The notes under the pieces are model-generated. The model worked only from the letters and a program-made list of their open reading frames with translations. It was not told where the DNA came from and did no database searches. A stretch of 64,000 nt of DNA, from positions 2,790,001 to 2,854,000 of the forward strand of contig NZ_CP045809.1 of the NCBI RefSeq assembly GCF_025273675.1, written 5' to 3'. The position numbers and the translations under genes are program-made. Source of the stretch: Gordonia pseudamarae (lineage in GTDB: Bacteria > Actinomycetota > Actinomycetes > Mycobacteriales > Mycobacteriaceae). Of this stretch, positions 25,257 through 37,263 are shown in pieces. The first letter of the stretch is position 1. Each line of letters begins with the position of its first letter.

Positions 25257-26626
25257 CCACCGCCGACACGCAGCGCAAAGCACGCCGTGGCGAGCCGATC
25301 AACAAGCACACCGCGAAGAACGGCCGGGTGAGCTACTGGTTTCAGGCCGACGTCGGGGTGAAGCCCGACGGCTCCCGAGATCGGCAGCGATTCACCTACC
25401 GGACCAAGGCCGAGGCGCAGCGCGAGTACCGCCGGATTACCAGCGAGGTCGCCGCCGGGCGCTACTCGCGACAGACCGACCTCACCGTCGCCGAGGCGTG
25501 CGACGCATGGCTCGACGGGCGTCGCGGTATCCGCCGGATCACCCTTGAGGGCTACCGGAACGACCTCAAGCCGGTATGTCGACACATGGGCGGTAAGAAG
25601 CTCGCGCAGCTCACCAAGCGCGACGGCGACGCGCTGGTCGAGTGGCTGCTCACCGAGGGCCGGACCTCGCCGAAGCACGCCCGGCCCGGCTCCCTCATGG
25701 GCCGAGTGGTCGACGTGATCGCTGAGCACCCCGAGGGTGTCTCAGCGGCGACGCTCAAGGCAACGTTTCCCGGTGAGGACGTCCACACCTGCCTATCGGG
25801 CCTCATTCGCGCCGGTCGGGTCACTCGGCCGCGCCGAGCGGTGTACGTGCTCGCTGACGCCGCTACCTCGGACGCTGCGCCGCGCGGGGTCAAGCCGGTG
25901 AGCGTTCGCGCGACGCTCAAGGCTCTGACCTCGGTGGTACAGAGCTACGTCGATCAGGGCGCACTACCGCGCAACGTGATCGCGCTGGTCGAGCGGCCCG
26001 CCGACCCGATCACCGAGCACGACGACGACCCCGCTGCTCGCTCGTGGACCGTCGCCGAGGTCGCGGCGTTTCGTGCCTCGGTCGCCGATCATCGGCTGTT
26101 CGCGTGCTGGCTGCTGAGTTGCTACGGCATGAGGCGCAGCGAGGTTCTAGGGCTGCGCTGGTCGAACATCGACGGCGACGTGCTCAAGGTGCGACGGGGT
26201 CGCGTGGCGATCGGCAACGGGACCGAGGAAGGATTACCCAAGTCGCGGCGCAGCCGTCGAGACCTGCCCATGCCCGCCGAACTCGCCGAGGCGCTGCGCA
26301 CGCTCAAGACTCGGCAGCGTGCCGAGGCGTTGGCGCTCGGTCTGCCCTGGTCCGACGACCAGCTCGTCGCGACCCATGAGGACGGTTCGCCGGTCCGGCC
26401 CGAGTGGTACTCGGATGAGTTCGGGCGGCTGCGTGAGCGGGCCGGGCTGCGCCGTATCCCGCTCAAGGGTCTGCGCAACACCAGCGTGAGCCTCATGCTC
26501 GCGTCGGGTATCCCGGTTCACATCACGGCGGGGTGGCACGGTCACGACCCGGCGGTCTCGCTCTCGATCTACAGCGACGCGCAGCCGGACGACTTGCGGG
26601 CCGCTGGCACCGCCCTTTACGGGTGA
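25253..26626 (+). CDS. int: Tyrosine integrase with an inserted winged-helix-like segment
   Basis: The 457-residue protein has an N-terminal arm-binding-like domain (WFQADVGVKPDGSRDRQRF), a core-binding domain and a catalytic domain: Arg in CYGMRRSEVLGLRW, second Arg in LKGLRNTSVSL, GWHGHD and Tyr in SLSIYSDAQ. The usual HxxR histidine is replaced by Lys (LKGLRN). Within the core-binding region about 80 residues are inserted (roughly 143-222), with a winged-helix look (RVVDVIAEHPEGVSAATLK, then IRAGRVTRPRRAVYVLAD). It is encoded beside attR, as expected for tRNA-3'-end integration. Confidence 0.9.
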   Translation: MTTADTQRKARRGEPINKHTAKNGRVSYWFQADVGVKPDGSRDRQRFTYRTKAEAQREYRRITSEVAAGRYSRQTDLTVAEACDAWLDGRRGIRRITLEGYRNDLKPVCRHMGGKKLAQLTKRDGDALVEWLLTEGRTSPKHARPGSLMGRVVDVIAEHPEGVSAATLKATFPGEDVHTCLSGLIRAGRVTRPRRAVYVLADAATSDAAPRGVKPVSVRATLKALTSVVQSYVDQGALPRNVIALVERPADPITEHDDDPAARSWTVAEVAAFRASVADHRLFACWLLSCYGMRRSEVLGLRWSNIDGDVLKVRRGRVAIGNGTEEGLPKSRRSRRDLPMPAELAEALRTLKTRQRAEALALGLPWSDDQLVATHEDGSPVRPEWYSDEFGRLRERAGLRRIPLKGLRNTSVSLMLASGIPVHITAGWHGHDPAVSLSIYSDAQPDDLRAAGTALYG

Positions 26627-26631
26627 TCCGG

Positions 26632-26667
26632 TGGCAACCTTCCCGGCCGTTGGCAAGTTCTTGGCAA
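26632..26667. repeat. Right-arm TGGCAA repeats
   Basis: TGGCAA occurs at 26632, 26651 and 26662, the last two as TTGGCAAG and TTGGCAAC. The same motif lies near attL (19514-19522), fitting integrase arm sites. Confidence 0.45.
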
Positions 26668-26689
26668 CTTGAGGGCCGAGAGACCAGTC

Positions 26690-26722
26690 GAGGCGGTCCC
26701 CGACTTTCTCGGAAACCGCCTC
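26690..26722 (+). terminator. Hairpin after the integrase gene
   Basis: GAGGCGGT / ACCGCCTC stem with an inner CGA/TCG pair, 63 nt past the integrase stop and before attR. No T-run follows. Confidence 0.5.
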
Positions 26723-26740
26723 TGACGTGCTAATTCAGTT

Positions 26741-26815
<75 letters not shown>

Positions 26816-26971
26816 TTGCCATCGTTCTCACGAGGCGTTAAAGACATTAGCCCACCGCGCCGAAAACAACTAATCGCCTGGTCAGAGCCTCGCGCACCAC
26901 CCCTATACAACCCACTCCTGACGCGGACGCATGCAGAGAACCACAGAGTCACTTCTCACGTCCTCGTGGAA

Positions 26972-26991
26972 ACACATGTGATGTGTACGAT
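26972..26991 (+). promoter_or_regulatory. vapBC promoter/operator, leaderless start
   Basis: ACACAT-GTG-ATGTGT (26972-26986) is a perfect inverted repeat overlapping a TACGAT -10 box (26986-26991). The vapB ATG begins 7 nt after that box, so the mRNA probably starts at the ATG without a leader. Autorepression by VapBC at the repeat is expected. Confidence 0.55.
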
Positions 26992-26997
26992 TTGTGT

Positions 26998-27213
26998 ATG
27001 ACACGCACAAACATCGATCTTGATGATGACCTCGTCGCCGAGGTCATCAAGAGGTTCAATGTCTCCACAAAGAAGGAGGCCGTCGACCTTGCCCTGCGCC
27101 GCCTCGTCGGCGTGCCCCTGACCACACAGTTTCTGCATGAACTTCGGGGAATCGGATGGAAGGGTGACCTCGATGAACTACGCGCCGCCGAGGACCCGTG
27201 GAAAGGCCGGTGA
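26998..27213 (+). CDS. vapB: VapB-type antitoxin
   Basis: The 71-residue protein begins [16 protein letters not shown], the short ribbon-helix-helix DNA-binding start common in actinobacterial VapB, followed by [17 protein letters not shown]. The C-terminal half should wrap the toxin's active site. Start at 26998 rather than 26983 because the motif begins there and a -10 box lies 7 nt upstream. It overlaps vapC by 4 nt (GTGA). It lies just outside the integrated element, next to the tRNA. Confidence 0.88.
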   Translation: MTRTNIDLDDDLVAEVIKRFNVSTKKEAVDLALRRLVGVPLTTQFLHELRGIGWKGDLDELRAAEDPWKGR

Positions 27214-27614
27214 TCCTTGTCGACACGTCGGTGTGGATTGAGTACCTCCGCGACACCGACGACCCCGTCGTCACCGAACTCTCATCTCTTATTGATTCCG
27301 GTGCCGACCTGAGGATGACCGAACCGATTGCGATGGAACTGCTCGCCGGTGCGGACAATCCGCGCCGGGATGCGTTGATATCCCAACTCACCAATAGCTT
27401 CCCCACCCTTCCGGTGGAGCCGCTGGTCGACTATCGGGCAGCAGCCCAGATCTTCGCGTCCGTTCGACGGATCGGGCACCCACTACGTAGCCTCAATGAC
27501 TGTCTCATCGCAGCGATCGCCGTTCGGACCAGCACTATACTTTTCGAGCGTGACAGGGATTTCCAGTTCATCAGCAAAGTGACTCCGCTGGCGCTACACC
27601 GCAATTCGACCTGA
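27210..27614 (+). CDS. vapC: VapC-type PIN-domain toxin RNase
   Basis: The 134-residue protein carries the PIN acidic residues: Asp in [11 protein letters not shown], Glu in [12 protein letters not shown], Asp in [11 protein letters not shown] and Asp in FERDRDF. These bind Mg2+ and cut RNA, commonly tRNA or rRNA loops in this family. GTG 27210 is chosen since GGAAAGG lies 4 nt upstream and it couples to vapB. All catalytic positions are present, so an active toxin is expected. Confidence 0.9.
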   Translation: MILVDTSVWIEYLRDTDDPVVTELSSLIDSGADLRMTEPIAMELLAGADNPRRDALISQLTNSFPTLPVEPLVDYRAAAQIFASVRRIGHPLRSLNDCLIAAIAVRTSTILFERDRDFQFISKVTPLALHRNST

Positions 27615-27667
27615 CACAACCGGCTACGGTGTCGCCTGATCAGGGCTTAGCACCTAGTGCGGGGACG

Positions 27668-29107
27668 TCATTTCCGCCGGCGCTGCTCCCGCTTGTCGCG
27701 TACGCGGACGTTGATCCGCACGGGCGATCCGTCGAAGTTGAACTCCTCCCGCAGGCGCCGCTCCAGGAAGCGGCGGTAGCCGGCCTCCAGGAAGCCCGTG
27801 GTGAACAGCACGAAGGTCGGCGGACGGGTCGCGGCCTGGGTGGCGAACAGCACTCGCGGCTGTCTGCCACCGCGCAGCGGCGGCGGGGTGGCGGCGATGA
27901 TGTCCTTGAGCCAGTTGTTGAGCTGGCCGGTCGACACCCGCTTGTCCCACGATTCGAGTGCACCCTCGATGGCCGGGACGAGCTTCTGCACGGACCTGCC
28001 GGTGCTGGCGGAGATGTTCACCCGCCGCGCCCACGGCACCCGAGCGAGCTCGCGGTCGATCTCCTTGTCCAGCTGGTAGCGCCGGTCCTCGTCGACCAGA
28101 TCCCACTTGTTGAACGCGATGACGAGCGCTCGGCCGCTGTCGATGATCATCGACAGCACCCGCAGATCCTGTTCGGTGATCGGCTCCGACGCGTCGATCA
28201 GCAGGATCGCCACCTCGGCGGCGTCGAGCGCCGAACGGGTACGGAGCGAGGCATAGTATTCGTGACCCGACGCGGTTCGCACCTTGCGGCGCAGACCGGC
28301 CGTGTCGATGAACTGCCAGGTCTTGCCGCCCAATTCGACAAGCTCATCCACCGGGTCGACGGTGGTACCGGCCACATTGTCCACCACCGACCGTTCGGAC
28401 CCGGCCAGCTTGTTCAGCAGCGAACTCTTGCCCACATTCGGTTTGCCGACGAGCGCGACGCGCCGCGGACCGCCCAATGCAGGTCCCTCGCGGGGGCTTT
28501 CGGGCAGCACCTCAAGGATCTTGTCGAGCACGTCGCCGGCTCCGCGGCCGTGCGCCGCCGACACCGGATACGGCTCCCCCAGCCCCAGCGACCACAGCGC
28601 GGCCGCCTCGGCCTCCTGCCGTTCGCTGTCGATCTTGTTGGCCACCAGCAGGACCGGGGTCTTGGACCGGCGCAGTACCTTCGCGACGGCCTCGTCGGTG
28701 GCGGTGGCGCCAACAGTGGCATCGACAACCACGACGATCGCGTCGGCGGTCTTCATCGCCAGCTCGGCCTGCGCGGCGACGGCCTGTTGCAGGCCCTTCG
28801 CGTCGGGCTCCCAACCGCCGGTGTCGACGACGGTGAACCGTTTACCCGACCAGCTCGCCGCGTACGACACCCGGTCGCGGGTGACGCCCGGAATATCCTC
28901 CACAACGGCCTCGCGGCGGCCGAGAATACGGTTCACGAGAGTCGACTTGCCCACGTTCGGGCGGCCGACGATGGCCACGACCGGCACCGGACCACCGGCA
29001 CCGGACTCCTCACCGTCGGCGAACTCCCCTATTTCCCAGTCGGTTTCATCCGACCACGTGCCGTCACCGGCTACCTGTGCCAGGTCGGTGTCAAGATTGT
29101 CGGTCAC
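27668..29107 (-). CDS. der: Ribosome biogenesis GTPase Der (EngA)
   Basis: The 479-residue protein has two tandem GTPase domains (G1 motifs [12 protein letters not shown] near residue 48 and [12 protein letters not shown] near 217; NKID and NKWD as G4) and the C-terminal KH-like domain, which is unique to Der. It helps assemble the 50S subunit. A 40-residue acidic leader precedes the first G domain, as in related actinobacteria. It is last in the scpA-scpB-rluB-cmk-der series and overlaps cmk by 4 nt. Confidence 0.97.
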   Translation of the reverse strand: MTDNLDTDLAQVAGDGTWSDETDWEIGEFADGEESGAGGPVPVVAIVGRPNVGKSTLVNRILGRREAVVEDIPGVTRDRVSYAASWSGKRFTVVDTGGWEPDAKGLQQAVAAQAELAMKTADAIVVVVDATVGATATDEAVAKVLRRSKTPVLLVANKIDSERQEAEAAALWSLGLGEPYPVSAAHGRGAGDVLDKILEVLPESPREGPALGGPRRVALVGKPNVGKSSLLNKLAGSERSVVDNVAGTTVDPVDELVELGGKTWQFIDTAGLRRKVRTASGHEYYASLRTRSALDAAEVAILLIDASEPITEQDLRVLSMIIDSGRALVIAFNKWDLVDEDRRYQLDKEIDRELARVPWARRVNISASTGRSVQKLVPAIEGALESWDKRVSTGQLNNWLKDIIAATPPPLRGGRQPRVLFATQAATRPPTFVLFTTGFLEAGYRRFLERRLREEFNFDGSPVRINVRVRDKREQRRRK

Positions 29108-29835
29108 TGCGGTGCTCCGATCCGCTGTTGAACCAGGCGGGTCAGTTCGTCGAGCACCTGGTCGAGGGTGAGGTCGCTGGTGTCCATCAGGACCGCGTCG
29201 TCGGCCGCCCGCAGCGGCGACACCGCACGGGTCGAGTCGAGGTGATCGCGTCGGTTGACCGCCGCCAGCACCTCGTCGTAATCGCTGGACTGCCCGAGGT
29301 CGAGGTTCTGCAGGTGCCGACGCTGCGCACGCGCCTGGGCGGTGGCGGTCAGGAACACCTTGAGCCCGGCGTCGGGGAACACCACGGTCCCCACGTCGCG
29401 GCCCTCGACGACGACGAACCGTCCCTGCGACACCTTTCGTTGCAGTGCCACCAGAGTGGTGCGCACCGCCGGCACCGCCGACACCGCCGACACCGCCGCG
29501 GACACCTGCGCCGTGCGGATCCTGTCCGAGACGTCGGTGCCGTCCAGGAACACCCGATTGGTCCCGTCCGCATCCACGAGTACGTCGACGTCGACGCCGG
29601 GCATGACCTCGGCGATCGCCTTCGGATCATCGAGCGGCACACCACGGTCGAGCACCGCGAGTGTCACCGCGCGGTACATCGCGCCGGTGTCGAGGCACTG
29701 CGCGCCCACCCGGTTCGCGAGAAGCTTGGAGACGGTGGACTTTCCGGTACCCGCGGGCCCGTCAATGGCCACGACGCGAGTCACGTCCGCCTCCGCCGCG
29801 CCGGCCGATGCGGACGCCTCCGGCGCCGCGCTCAC
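29104..29835 (-). CDS. cmk: Cytidylate kinase
   Basis: A 243-residue P-loop kinase ([14 protein letters not shown], residues about 25-38; [25 protein letters not shown]) that phosphorylates CMP and dCMP. It overlaps rluB and der by 4 nt each. The mid-region contains a 9-bp tandem repeat (near 29475) encoding [14 protein letters not shown], an alanine/valine/serine stretch longer than usual. A 17-residue Ala-rich leader precedes the kinase core. Confidence 0.96.
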   Translation of the reverse strand: MSAAPEASASAGAAEADVTRVVAIDGPAGTGKSTVSKLLANRVGAQCLDTGAMYRAVTLAVLDRGVPLDDPKAIAEVMPGVDVDVLVDADGTNRVFLDGTDVSDRIRTAQVSAAVSAVSAVPAVRTTLVALQRKVSQGRFVVVEGRDVGTVVFPDAGLKVFLTATAQARAQRRHLQNLDLGQSSDYDEVLAAVNRRDHLDSTRAVSPLRAADDAVLMDTSDLTLDQVLDELTRLVQQRIGAPQ

Positions 29836-30875
29836 AGGCCGACCGCCTTGTACAGACCGCCGATCTCATCGCGGCCGAGCACCCGCAGGCTGCCGGGACG
29901 CTGATCGCCGAGCGCGACCTCGCCGACGTGGGTGCGCAGCAGTCGGCGCACCGGGAACCCGACCTCCTCCATGAGGCGCCGGACGATGCGGTTGCGGCCC
30001 TCATGCAGCACGATCTCCACCAGCGACGCACCGTTGTTGACGTCGACGATGGTGAACGAGTCCACCTTCACCGGACCGTCGTCGAGTTCGACACCGGCGC
30101 GCAGCGTACGGGCCAGAGTGCGCGGCACCTCGCCCTTCACCGTCGCCATGTAGGTCTTGGGCACCTCGTACGACGGGTGCATGAGGCGGTGCGCCAGCTC
30201 GCCGTCGTTGGTCAGCAACAGCAGACCCTCGGTGTCGGCGTCGAGGCGACCCACGTGGAACATGCGCTGACCGGCCATCACCCGTTCAGCGACGATGTCA
30301 CCGATACACGGGCGGCCCTGATCGTCGGCCATCGTCGACTGCATGCCGCGCGGCTTGTTCAGCGCCAGATACAGCTTGTCCTCGTCGAGGATGACGCGCG
30401 AGCCGTCGACACGCACCACCGCGGTGTTCGGGTCGATCCGCAGGCCCTGCTCGATCACGATCTCACCGTCGACGCTGACCCGGCCGGCCGCGATCAGTTC
30501 CTCGGCGCCGCGCCGCGAGGCGACACCGGCCTGTGCGAGCACCTTCTGGAGCCGCACCCCGTCGGAGACATACGACGCGCCGCCGTCACCCCCGCCTTCG
30601 GCGATCTGGTGCCGGGCCAGTCGGGCATTGTTCAAACGCACCTTGCCCGATGCGACATCGGGCTTCGATGTGCCCTTGCGGTGGGTTTTCTTGGTGGACC
30701 GACCGGCGTCTGCGGCGCCCTTGGCACCCTTGGGGAACCCGGAACCGGCCTTGCCCGACTTGCCTTGCCCCGTCTTGCGCGACCCCCGCGCGGGCTGTCC
30801 CCCGGTGGATGAAGATGTGGAACGACCAGCGCGTTTACGCGGGCCCGGTGTGCCGTCTCGGCTAGCGGATGCCAT
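29832..30875 (-). CDS. rluB: 23S rRNA pseudouridine synthase RluB-like
   Basis: The 347-residue protein has a Lys/Gly/Arg-rich N-terminal tail of about 100 residues, an S4 domain ([20 protein letters not shown]) and the RsuA/RluB catalytic motif [16 protein letters not shown], whose Asp attacks uridine. RluB modifies helix 80 of 23S rRNA. The basic tail is probably disordered and RNA-binding. It is separated from scpB by 9 nt. Confidence 0.93.
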   Translation of the reverse strand: MASASRDGTPGPRKRAGRSTSSSTGGQPARGSRKTGQGKSGKAGSGFPKGAKGAADAGRSTKKTHRKGTSKPDVASGKVRLNNARLARHQIAEGGGDGGASYVSDGVRLQKVLAQAGVASRRGAEELIAAGRVSVDGEIVIEQGLRIDPNTAVVRVDGSRVILDEDKLYLALNKPRGMQSTMADDQGRPCIGDIVAERVMAGQRMFHVGRLDADTEGLLLLTNDGELAHRLMHPSYEVPKTYMATVKGEVPRTLARTLRAGVELDDGPVKVDSFTIVDVNNGASLVEIVLHEGRNRIVRRLMEEVGFPVRRLLRTHVGEVALGDQRPGSLRVLGRDEIGGLYKAVGL

Positions 30876-30884
30876 ATGAATCTC

Positions 30885-31718
30885 TCATTCTGTGGACGAC
30901 GACAGGCCGTCGTCCGGTGTTTTCTCTCCTGACGAGTGTGACCCCTTGGCATCGAGTTTGGCGAATCGAGGATCGGTGAGCAGTTCCTCATCGAGCGAAT
31001 CGATCACGTCCACGTCCGGCAGCAGCGGCGCCAGATCGGGCAGTTCGGTCAACGATGCCAGGCCCAGTCGTTCCAGGAACATCTCGGTGGTGCCGTAGGT
31101 GGTGGCCGAGGTCGTCGGGTCGGTGCCGACCTCGTTGATCAGGCCGCGCGCCAGCAGTGTGCGGACCACCCCGTCGACGTTCACGCCGCGGATGGCGCTC
31201 ACCCGGGCCCGGCTCACCGGCTGCCGGTAGGCGATCACCGCCAACGTCTCCAGCGCCGCGCGCGTCAACTTGGACCGTGCCCCGTCGAGCAGAAGACGTT
31301 CGACGTAGGGCGCGTAGTCGGCGCGGCTGTAGAACCGCCAGCCGTCGCCGGCGAACCGCAGGTCGAATCCGCTGCGCGCGACACCGAAGTCGGCGGACAT
31401 CTGCTGCAGCAGCGCGGCGACCCGGTCCTGGTCCTCGTCGACGGCGCGAGCCAGGTCCGCGACCGGTGCGGGGGTGTCCACAACCAGCAGGACCGCCTCC
31501 AGCGCGGCCCGCAGCTCGTTGTCGTCGAGCCTCACCTCCGCCTCTTCGACGGTGTCCTGGTCGACGCCCAGGTCGAGCGCGCCGGTGTCCCGGCCTTGAG
31601 CGTCCCCGGCCGGGGTATCGCCGCCCGGTCCGCCCCTGCCCAGATCGTCCCTGCCCAGATCGTCACCACTCAGGCCGCCACCACTCAGGCCGTCGTTGCT
31701 GTCGGAATCGTCGCTCAC
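30885..31718 (-). CDS. scpB: Segregation and condensation protein B
   Basis: A winged-helix kleisin partner of SMC (LRAALEAVLLVVDTPAPVAD onward; TLAVIAYRQPVSRARVSAIRGV is diagnostic). 277 residues, longer than the 190-220 usual, because of an N-terminal Gly/Asp-rich linker built from 5-residue repeats (GLSGG / DDLGR; DNA 31634-31694). GTG start overlaps the scpA stop by 4 nt. Confidence 0.94.
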   Translation of the reverse strand: MSDDSDSNDGLSGGGLSGDDLGRDDLGRGGPGGDTPAGDAQGRDTGALDLGVDQDTVEEAEVRLDDNELRAALEAVLLVVDTPAPVADLARAVDEDQDRVAALLQQMSADFGVARSGFDLRFAGDGWRFYSRADYAPYVERLLLDGARSKLTRAALETLAVIAYRQPVSRARVSAIRGVNVDGVVRTLLARGLINEVGTDPTTSATTYGTTEMFLERLGLASLTELPDLAPLLPDVDVIDSLDEELLTDPRFAKLDAKGSHSSGEKTPDDGLSSSTE

Positions 31719-32635
31719 TCGTAGTCTTCCTCTCCCCGACTGAGATTTACCTCGTCCGGCGCGCGTTCACCGGTCCAGCTGACCTTGAGTTCGCCGAGCG
31801 CCTCGGGCTGCTCGAAGGCGATAGCGCGCTCCCGGAACAGTTCCAGCAGACCCAGGAACCGCCCGATCACCTCGTACGGGCCATCACAGCCGGAGACGAT
31901 CTCGCCGAATGTCAGCCACGTTCCTGGTTCGACGATCAGCATCGCCATCACCACCCGGGCCTGAGCCGGCACCGACACCTTCGGCACATGCAGATGGCCG
32001 AGTCCGACGGTCGGTACGGGACGCGGTGTCAGAGCTGCCGCCGCGATCTCGGCGAACCGTGCCGCGTCGACGCCGAGCGTGACCTCCGGCAACAGCCCGT
32101 TGAATCTATCCTCCAGCGACACCGCCCGCGGATAGCGTTGCAACGCAGCAGCTTCGAGCTCACCGAACAGTTGGGCCACCTGCTTGTAGGCGCGGTACTG
32201 CAGCAGCCTGGCGAACAGCAGGTCACGTGCCTCGAGCAGCGCCAGATCCTCGGCGTCGTCCACCTCGCCGGCCGGCAGCAGGCGGGCGGCCTTCAGGTCC
32301 AGGAGCGTCGCGGCCACCACCAGGAACTCGGTGGTCTGCTCCAGCGTCAACTGCTCGCCGAGTGTGCGGGTGTAGGCGATGAAGTCGTCGGTCACCGCGT
32401 GCAACGCCACCTGGGTGACGTCGAGCCGATGCTGGCTGATCAGGTTCAGCAGCAGATCGAACGGCCCCTCGAAGTTGGCCAGCCGCACCCGGAACCCACC
32501 TGGCCCGAACCCACCTGGCCCGAACCCCCCTGCCGCGTTCTCGGGTGTCTCGTTCTGGAGCTCGGGGTTGTCGAGCTCGGGGTTCTCTAGCGCCGGGTTC
32601 TCGCGCACCGGGGCGTGGTCAGACGAGGCCGACAT
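31715..32635 (-). CDS. scpA: Segregation and condensation protein A (kleisin)
   Basis: The 306-residue protein has the ScpA core (FRVRLANFEGPFDLLLNLI, then LLDLKAARLLPAG and a C-terminal winged helix). It bridges SMC heads with ScpB to organise the chromosome. Start ATG 32635 overlaps the parA stop by 17 nt. The leader of about 50 residues is repetitive: NPALENPELDNPELQN, then GGFGP units. Confidence 0.95.
   Translation of the reverse strand: MSASSDHAPVRENPALENPELDNPELQNETPENAAGGFGPGGFGPGGFRVRLANFEGPFDLLLNLISQHRLDVTQVALHAVTDDFIAYTRTLGEQLTLEQTTEFLVVAATLLDLKAARLLPAGEVDDAEDLALLEARDLLFARLLQYRAYKQVAQLFGELEAAALQRYPRAVSLEDRFNGLLPEVTLGVDAARFAEIAAAALTPRPVPTVGLGHLHVPKVSVPAQARVVMAMLIVEPGTWLTFGEIVSGCDGPYEVIGRFLGLLELFRERAIAFEQPEALGELKVSWTGERAPDEVNLSRGEEDYE
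32493..32537 (-). repeat. 15-bp tandem repeats in scpA leader
   Basis: Two exact 15-bp copies (32493-32507 and 32508-32522) and a degenerate third encode GGFGP units just before the ScpA core. Confidence 0.85.
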
Positions 32636-33692
32636 CGCGGGCGATGACCTCGCGTGCCAGCGCGCGATATGCCGCGGCCCCCGCGGACTTGGGTGCCCAC
32701 GAGATGATCGGCTCACCCGCGACGCTGGTCTCGGGGAACCGCACGGTGCGGTTGACGACGCTGTCGAACACGACATCGCCGAACACCTCGACCACACGTT
32801 CCATCACCTCACGCGCATGCAGTGTGCGCGAGTCGAACATCGTCACCAGGATGCCGCTGAGTTTCAGTTTGGGGTTGAGCCGGTCGCGGACCTTGTTGAC
32901 GGTGTCGTTGAGCAACGCCAGCCCGCGCAGGCTGAAGTACGCGCATTCCATCGGGATCAGCACGCTGTCGGCGCAGGCCAGCGCGTTGACGGTGAGCAGA
33001 CCCAGCGACGGCTGGCAGTCGATGAGCACGAAGTCGTAGCGGTCGAGGACCGGGTGCAGCGCACGGGCCAGGGACTGCTCGCGTCCCACCTCGGTGACGA
33101 GCTGGATCTCCGCCGCCGACAGGTCGATGTTGCTGGGCAGCAGGTCGAGGCCGTCGACCCGGGTGCGCATCAGCACCTCGTCGATCGGCATCTGCGGCGG
33201 CACCAGCAGGTTGTGCACGGTCGCGTCGAGTTCGTGATGGGGCACCCCGAGACCCGCCGACAGCGCACCCTGCGGGTCGAGGTCGACGAGCAGCACCCGA
33301 CGACCACATTCGGCCAGCGCCGCGCCGAGGTTGATGGTGGTGGTGGTCTTGCCGACGCCGCCCTTCTGATTGCAGATGGCGATCACCGTCGCCGGACCGT
33401 GCTTGTCCAGAGGTGCCGGATCGGGGATCTGCCGGTAGGGGCGGCCGGTCGGGCCGAGCGGAACCTCTGGTGGCCCGGCCGTGTCGGTGGTGTCGGCGGT
33501 GTCCGCCGTGGGCTCGTCGGCGAGGATCGAGTCGAGTGCGGGCTGCTCCGGTGCGGGTTGCGGTACGGACGGTTCCGGTGCGGGCACCGACGGCGTTGAG
33601 GCTCCGTCCAGGTTCCCGCTGTCAATTGTCACGTCCCCCGCGCTCCCTTCGTCGGTTGGGTCGGCATGGCTCGGGTCGGCATGGCGCGACAT
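32619..33692 (-). CDS. ParA/Soj-family ATPase next to scpAB
   Basis: Deviant Walker A CNQKGGVGKTTTTINLG, Walker A' LLVDLDPQGALS and Walker B FVLIDCQPSLGLLT mark a ParA-type MinD-fold ATPase of 357 residues. No parB or parS is adjacent. In Mycobacteriales this second Soj-like protein sits with scpA (Rv1708), apart from the true chromosomal ParAB near oriC. The 100-residue N-terminal part is Pro/Asp/Thr-rich, opens with a duplicated SHADP-type motif (DNA period 15, 33661-33690) and is probably disordered. Confidence 0.9.
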   Translation of the reverse strand: MSRHADPSHADPTDEGSAGDVTIDSGNLDGASTPSVPAPEPSVPQPAPEQPALDSILADEPTADTADTTDTAGPPEVPLGPTGRPYRQIPDPAPLDKHGPATVIAICNQKGGVGKTTTTINLGAALAECGRRVLLVDLDPQGALSAGLGVPHHELDATVHNLLVPPQMPIDEVLMRTRVDGLDLLPSNIDLSAAEIQLVTEVGREQSLARALHPVLDRYDFVLIDCQPSLGLLTVNALACADSVLIPMECAYFSLRGLALLNDTVNKVRDRLNPKLKLSGILVTMFDSRTLHAREVMERVVEVFGDVVFDSVVNRTVRFPETSVAGEPIISWAPKSAGAAAYRALAREVIARDVGLV

Positions 33693-33786
33693 GAAGTACT
33701 TGGTAGCTCCGATTGTCCAGCCTAATAGGTTCACGACGACTGATCTTCACGTATCGCCGACAATCGCCGCGAACGACTCTCGCGAA

Positions 33787-34716
33787 TCATCGGGCACGCG
33801 GATGTGCTGTCGCGTACACCTCACGCATCGTGTTCACCGTCACCAGTGTGTACACCTGCGTGGTGGTGACCGAGGCGTGCCCGAGTAGTTCCTGAACCAC
33901 ACGTACATCGGCACCGCCGTCGAGAAGATGTGTGGCGAAGCTGTGCCGCAGTGTGTGCGGCGACACGGTTTCGCCGATCCCCGCCCGTTCCGCGGCCGAT
34001 ACCAGCACCTGCCAAGCACTCTGCCGCGACAACCGGCCCCCTCGGGCGTTGAGAAACACGCCCGGACCCACGCCGCCGCGCCCGGCGATCGCCAGCGCCG
34101 GACGCCCCCGCACCAGGTACGCCTCGAGTGCCTCGACCGCCGGACCGCCGATCGGGACGATCCGTTCCTTGCCGCCCTTGCCGCGCAGCCGGACCGCACG
34201 CGAATCGGTGTCGAGGTCGTCGACGTCGAGACCGATCGCCTCCGATATCCGCGCGCCGCAGCTGTACAACAACTCCAGCAGCGCACGGTCACGCAGCGAC
34301 CGCGGGGTGCCGTCGGTTCCGACGGCCTCCAGGATCGCCGCGACCTGATCGATCGGCAACGACCTCGGCAGCCGTCTGGCGGTGCGGGGCGGGGACACCT
34401 CGTGGGCCACATCCACATCGACCCAACCCTCGGCGACCGCGAACCTGTGCAGACCGCGAACGGCCACCAGGGTGCGTGCGATGGAACTGTCGGCCAGTGG
34501 CACCACTCCACGTTCGGCGTCGCCGCGGCGAAGGTCGACGAGGAACTCGCGGACATCGCCGCCGGTGACGTCCGCGAGCCGGTCGGTCCGCCGGCCGGCG
34601 AGGTAGTCGGCATAGCGCTGCAGATCTCGCCGGTACGAGCTGACCGTGTTGGCCGCCGCGCCCCGCTCTACCGTCAGGTGATCGAGGTAGCGGCCGATAT
34701 CGTCGGACAGGCTCAT
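33787..34716 (-). CDS. xerD: Site-specific tyrosine recombinase XerD
   Basis: The 309-residue protein carries the Xer catalytic set: Arg in [13 protein letters not shown], Lys in [41 protein letters not shown]. It resolves chromosome dimers at dif with XerC and FtsK. Start ATG 34716 ([14 protein letters not shown]) lies 5 nt after the Nudix gene, so the two are coupled. It is a host gene, unrelated to the element's integrase. Confidence 0.95.
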   Translation of the reverse strand: MSLSDDIGRYLDHLTVERGAAANTVSSYRRDLQRYADYLAGRRTDRLADVTGGDVREFLVDLRRGDAERGVVPLADSSIARTLVAVRGLHRFAVAEGWVDVDVAHEVSPPRTARRLPRSLPIDQVAAILEAVGTDGTPRSLRDRALLELLYSCGARISEAIGLDVDDLDTDSRAVRLRGKGGKERIVPIGGPAVEALEAYLVRGRPALAIAGRGGVGPGVFLNARGGRLSRQSAWQVLVSAAERAGIGETVSPHTLRHSFATHLLDGGADVRVVQELLGHASVTTTQVYTLVTVNTMREVYATAHPRAR

Positions 34717-34721
34717 GACTG

Positions 34722-37141
<2,420 letters not shown>

Positions 37142-37263
37142 TCAGGCTCGAAACCTGCTTACCTACGGGACTTCACAGTAGCACCAGTGCGGGCCCACGT
37201 ATTCCGGTCGGTACCCGCGGAGCACCCGGAGGCAATGCGCGGCCGGTCCCCCTGCGCGGCCGG

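Noticed and set aside
33787..34716. XerD-type recombinase as part of a second mobile element
   Set aside because: It lies in the conserved Nudix-xerD-parA-scpA order and has a full Xer catalytic set, so it is the host housekeeping gene.
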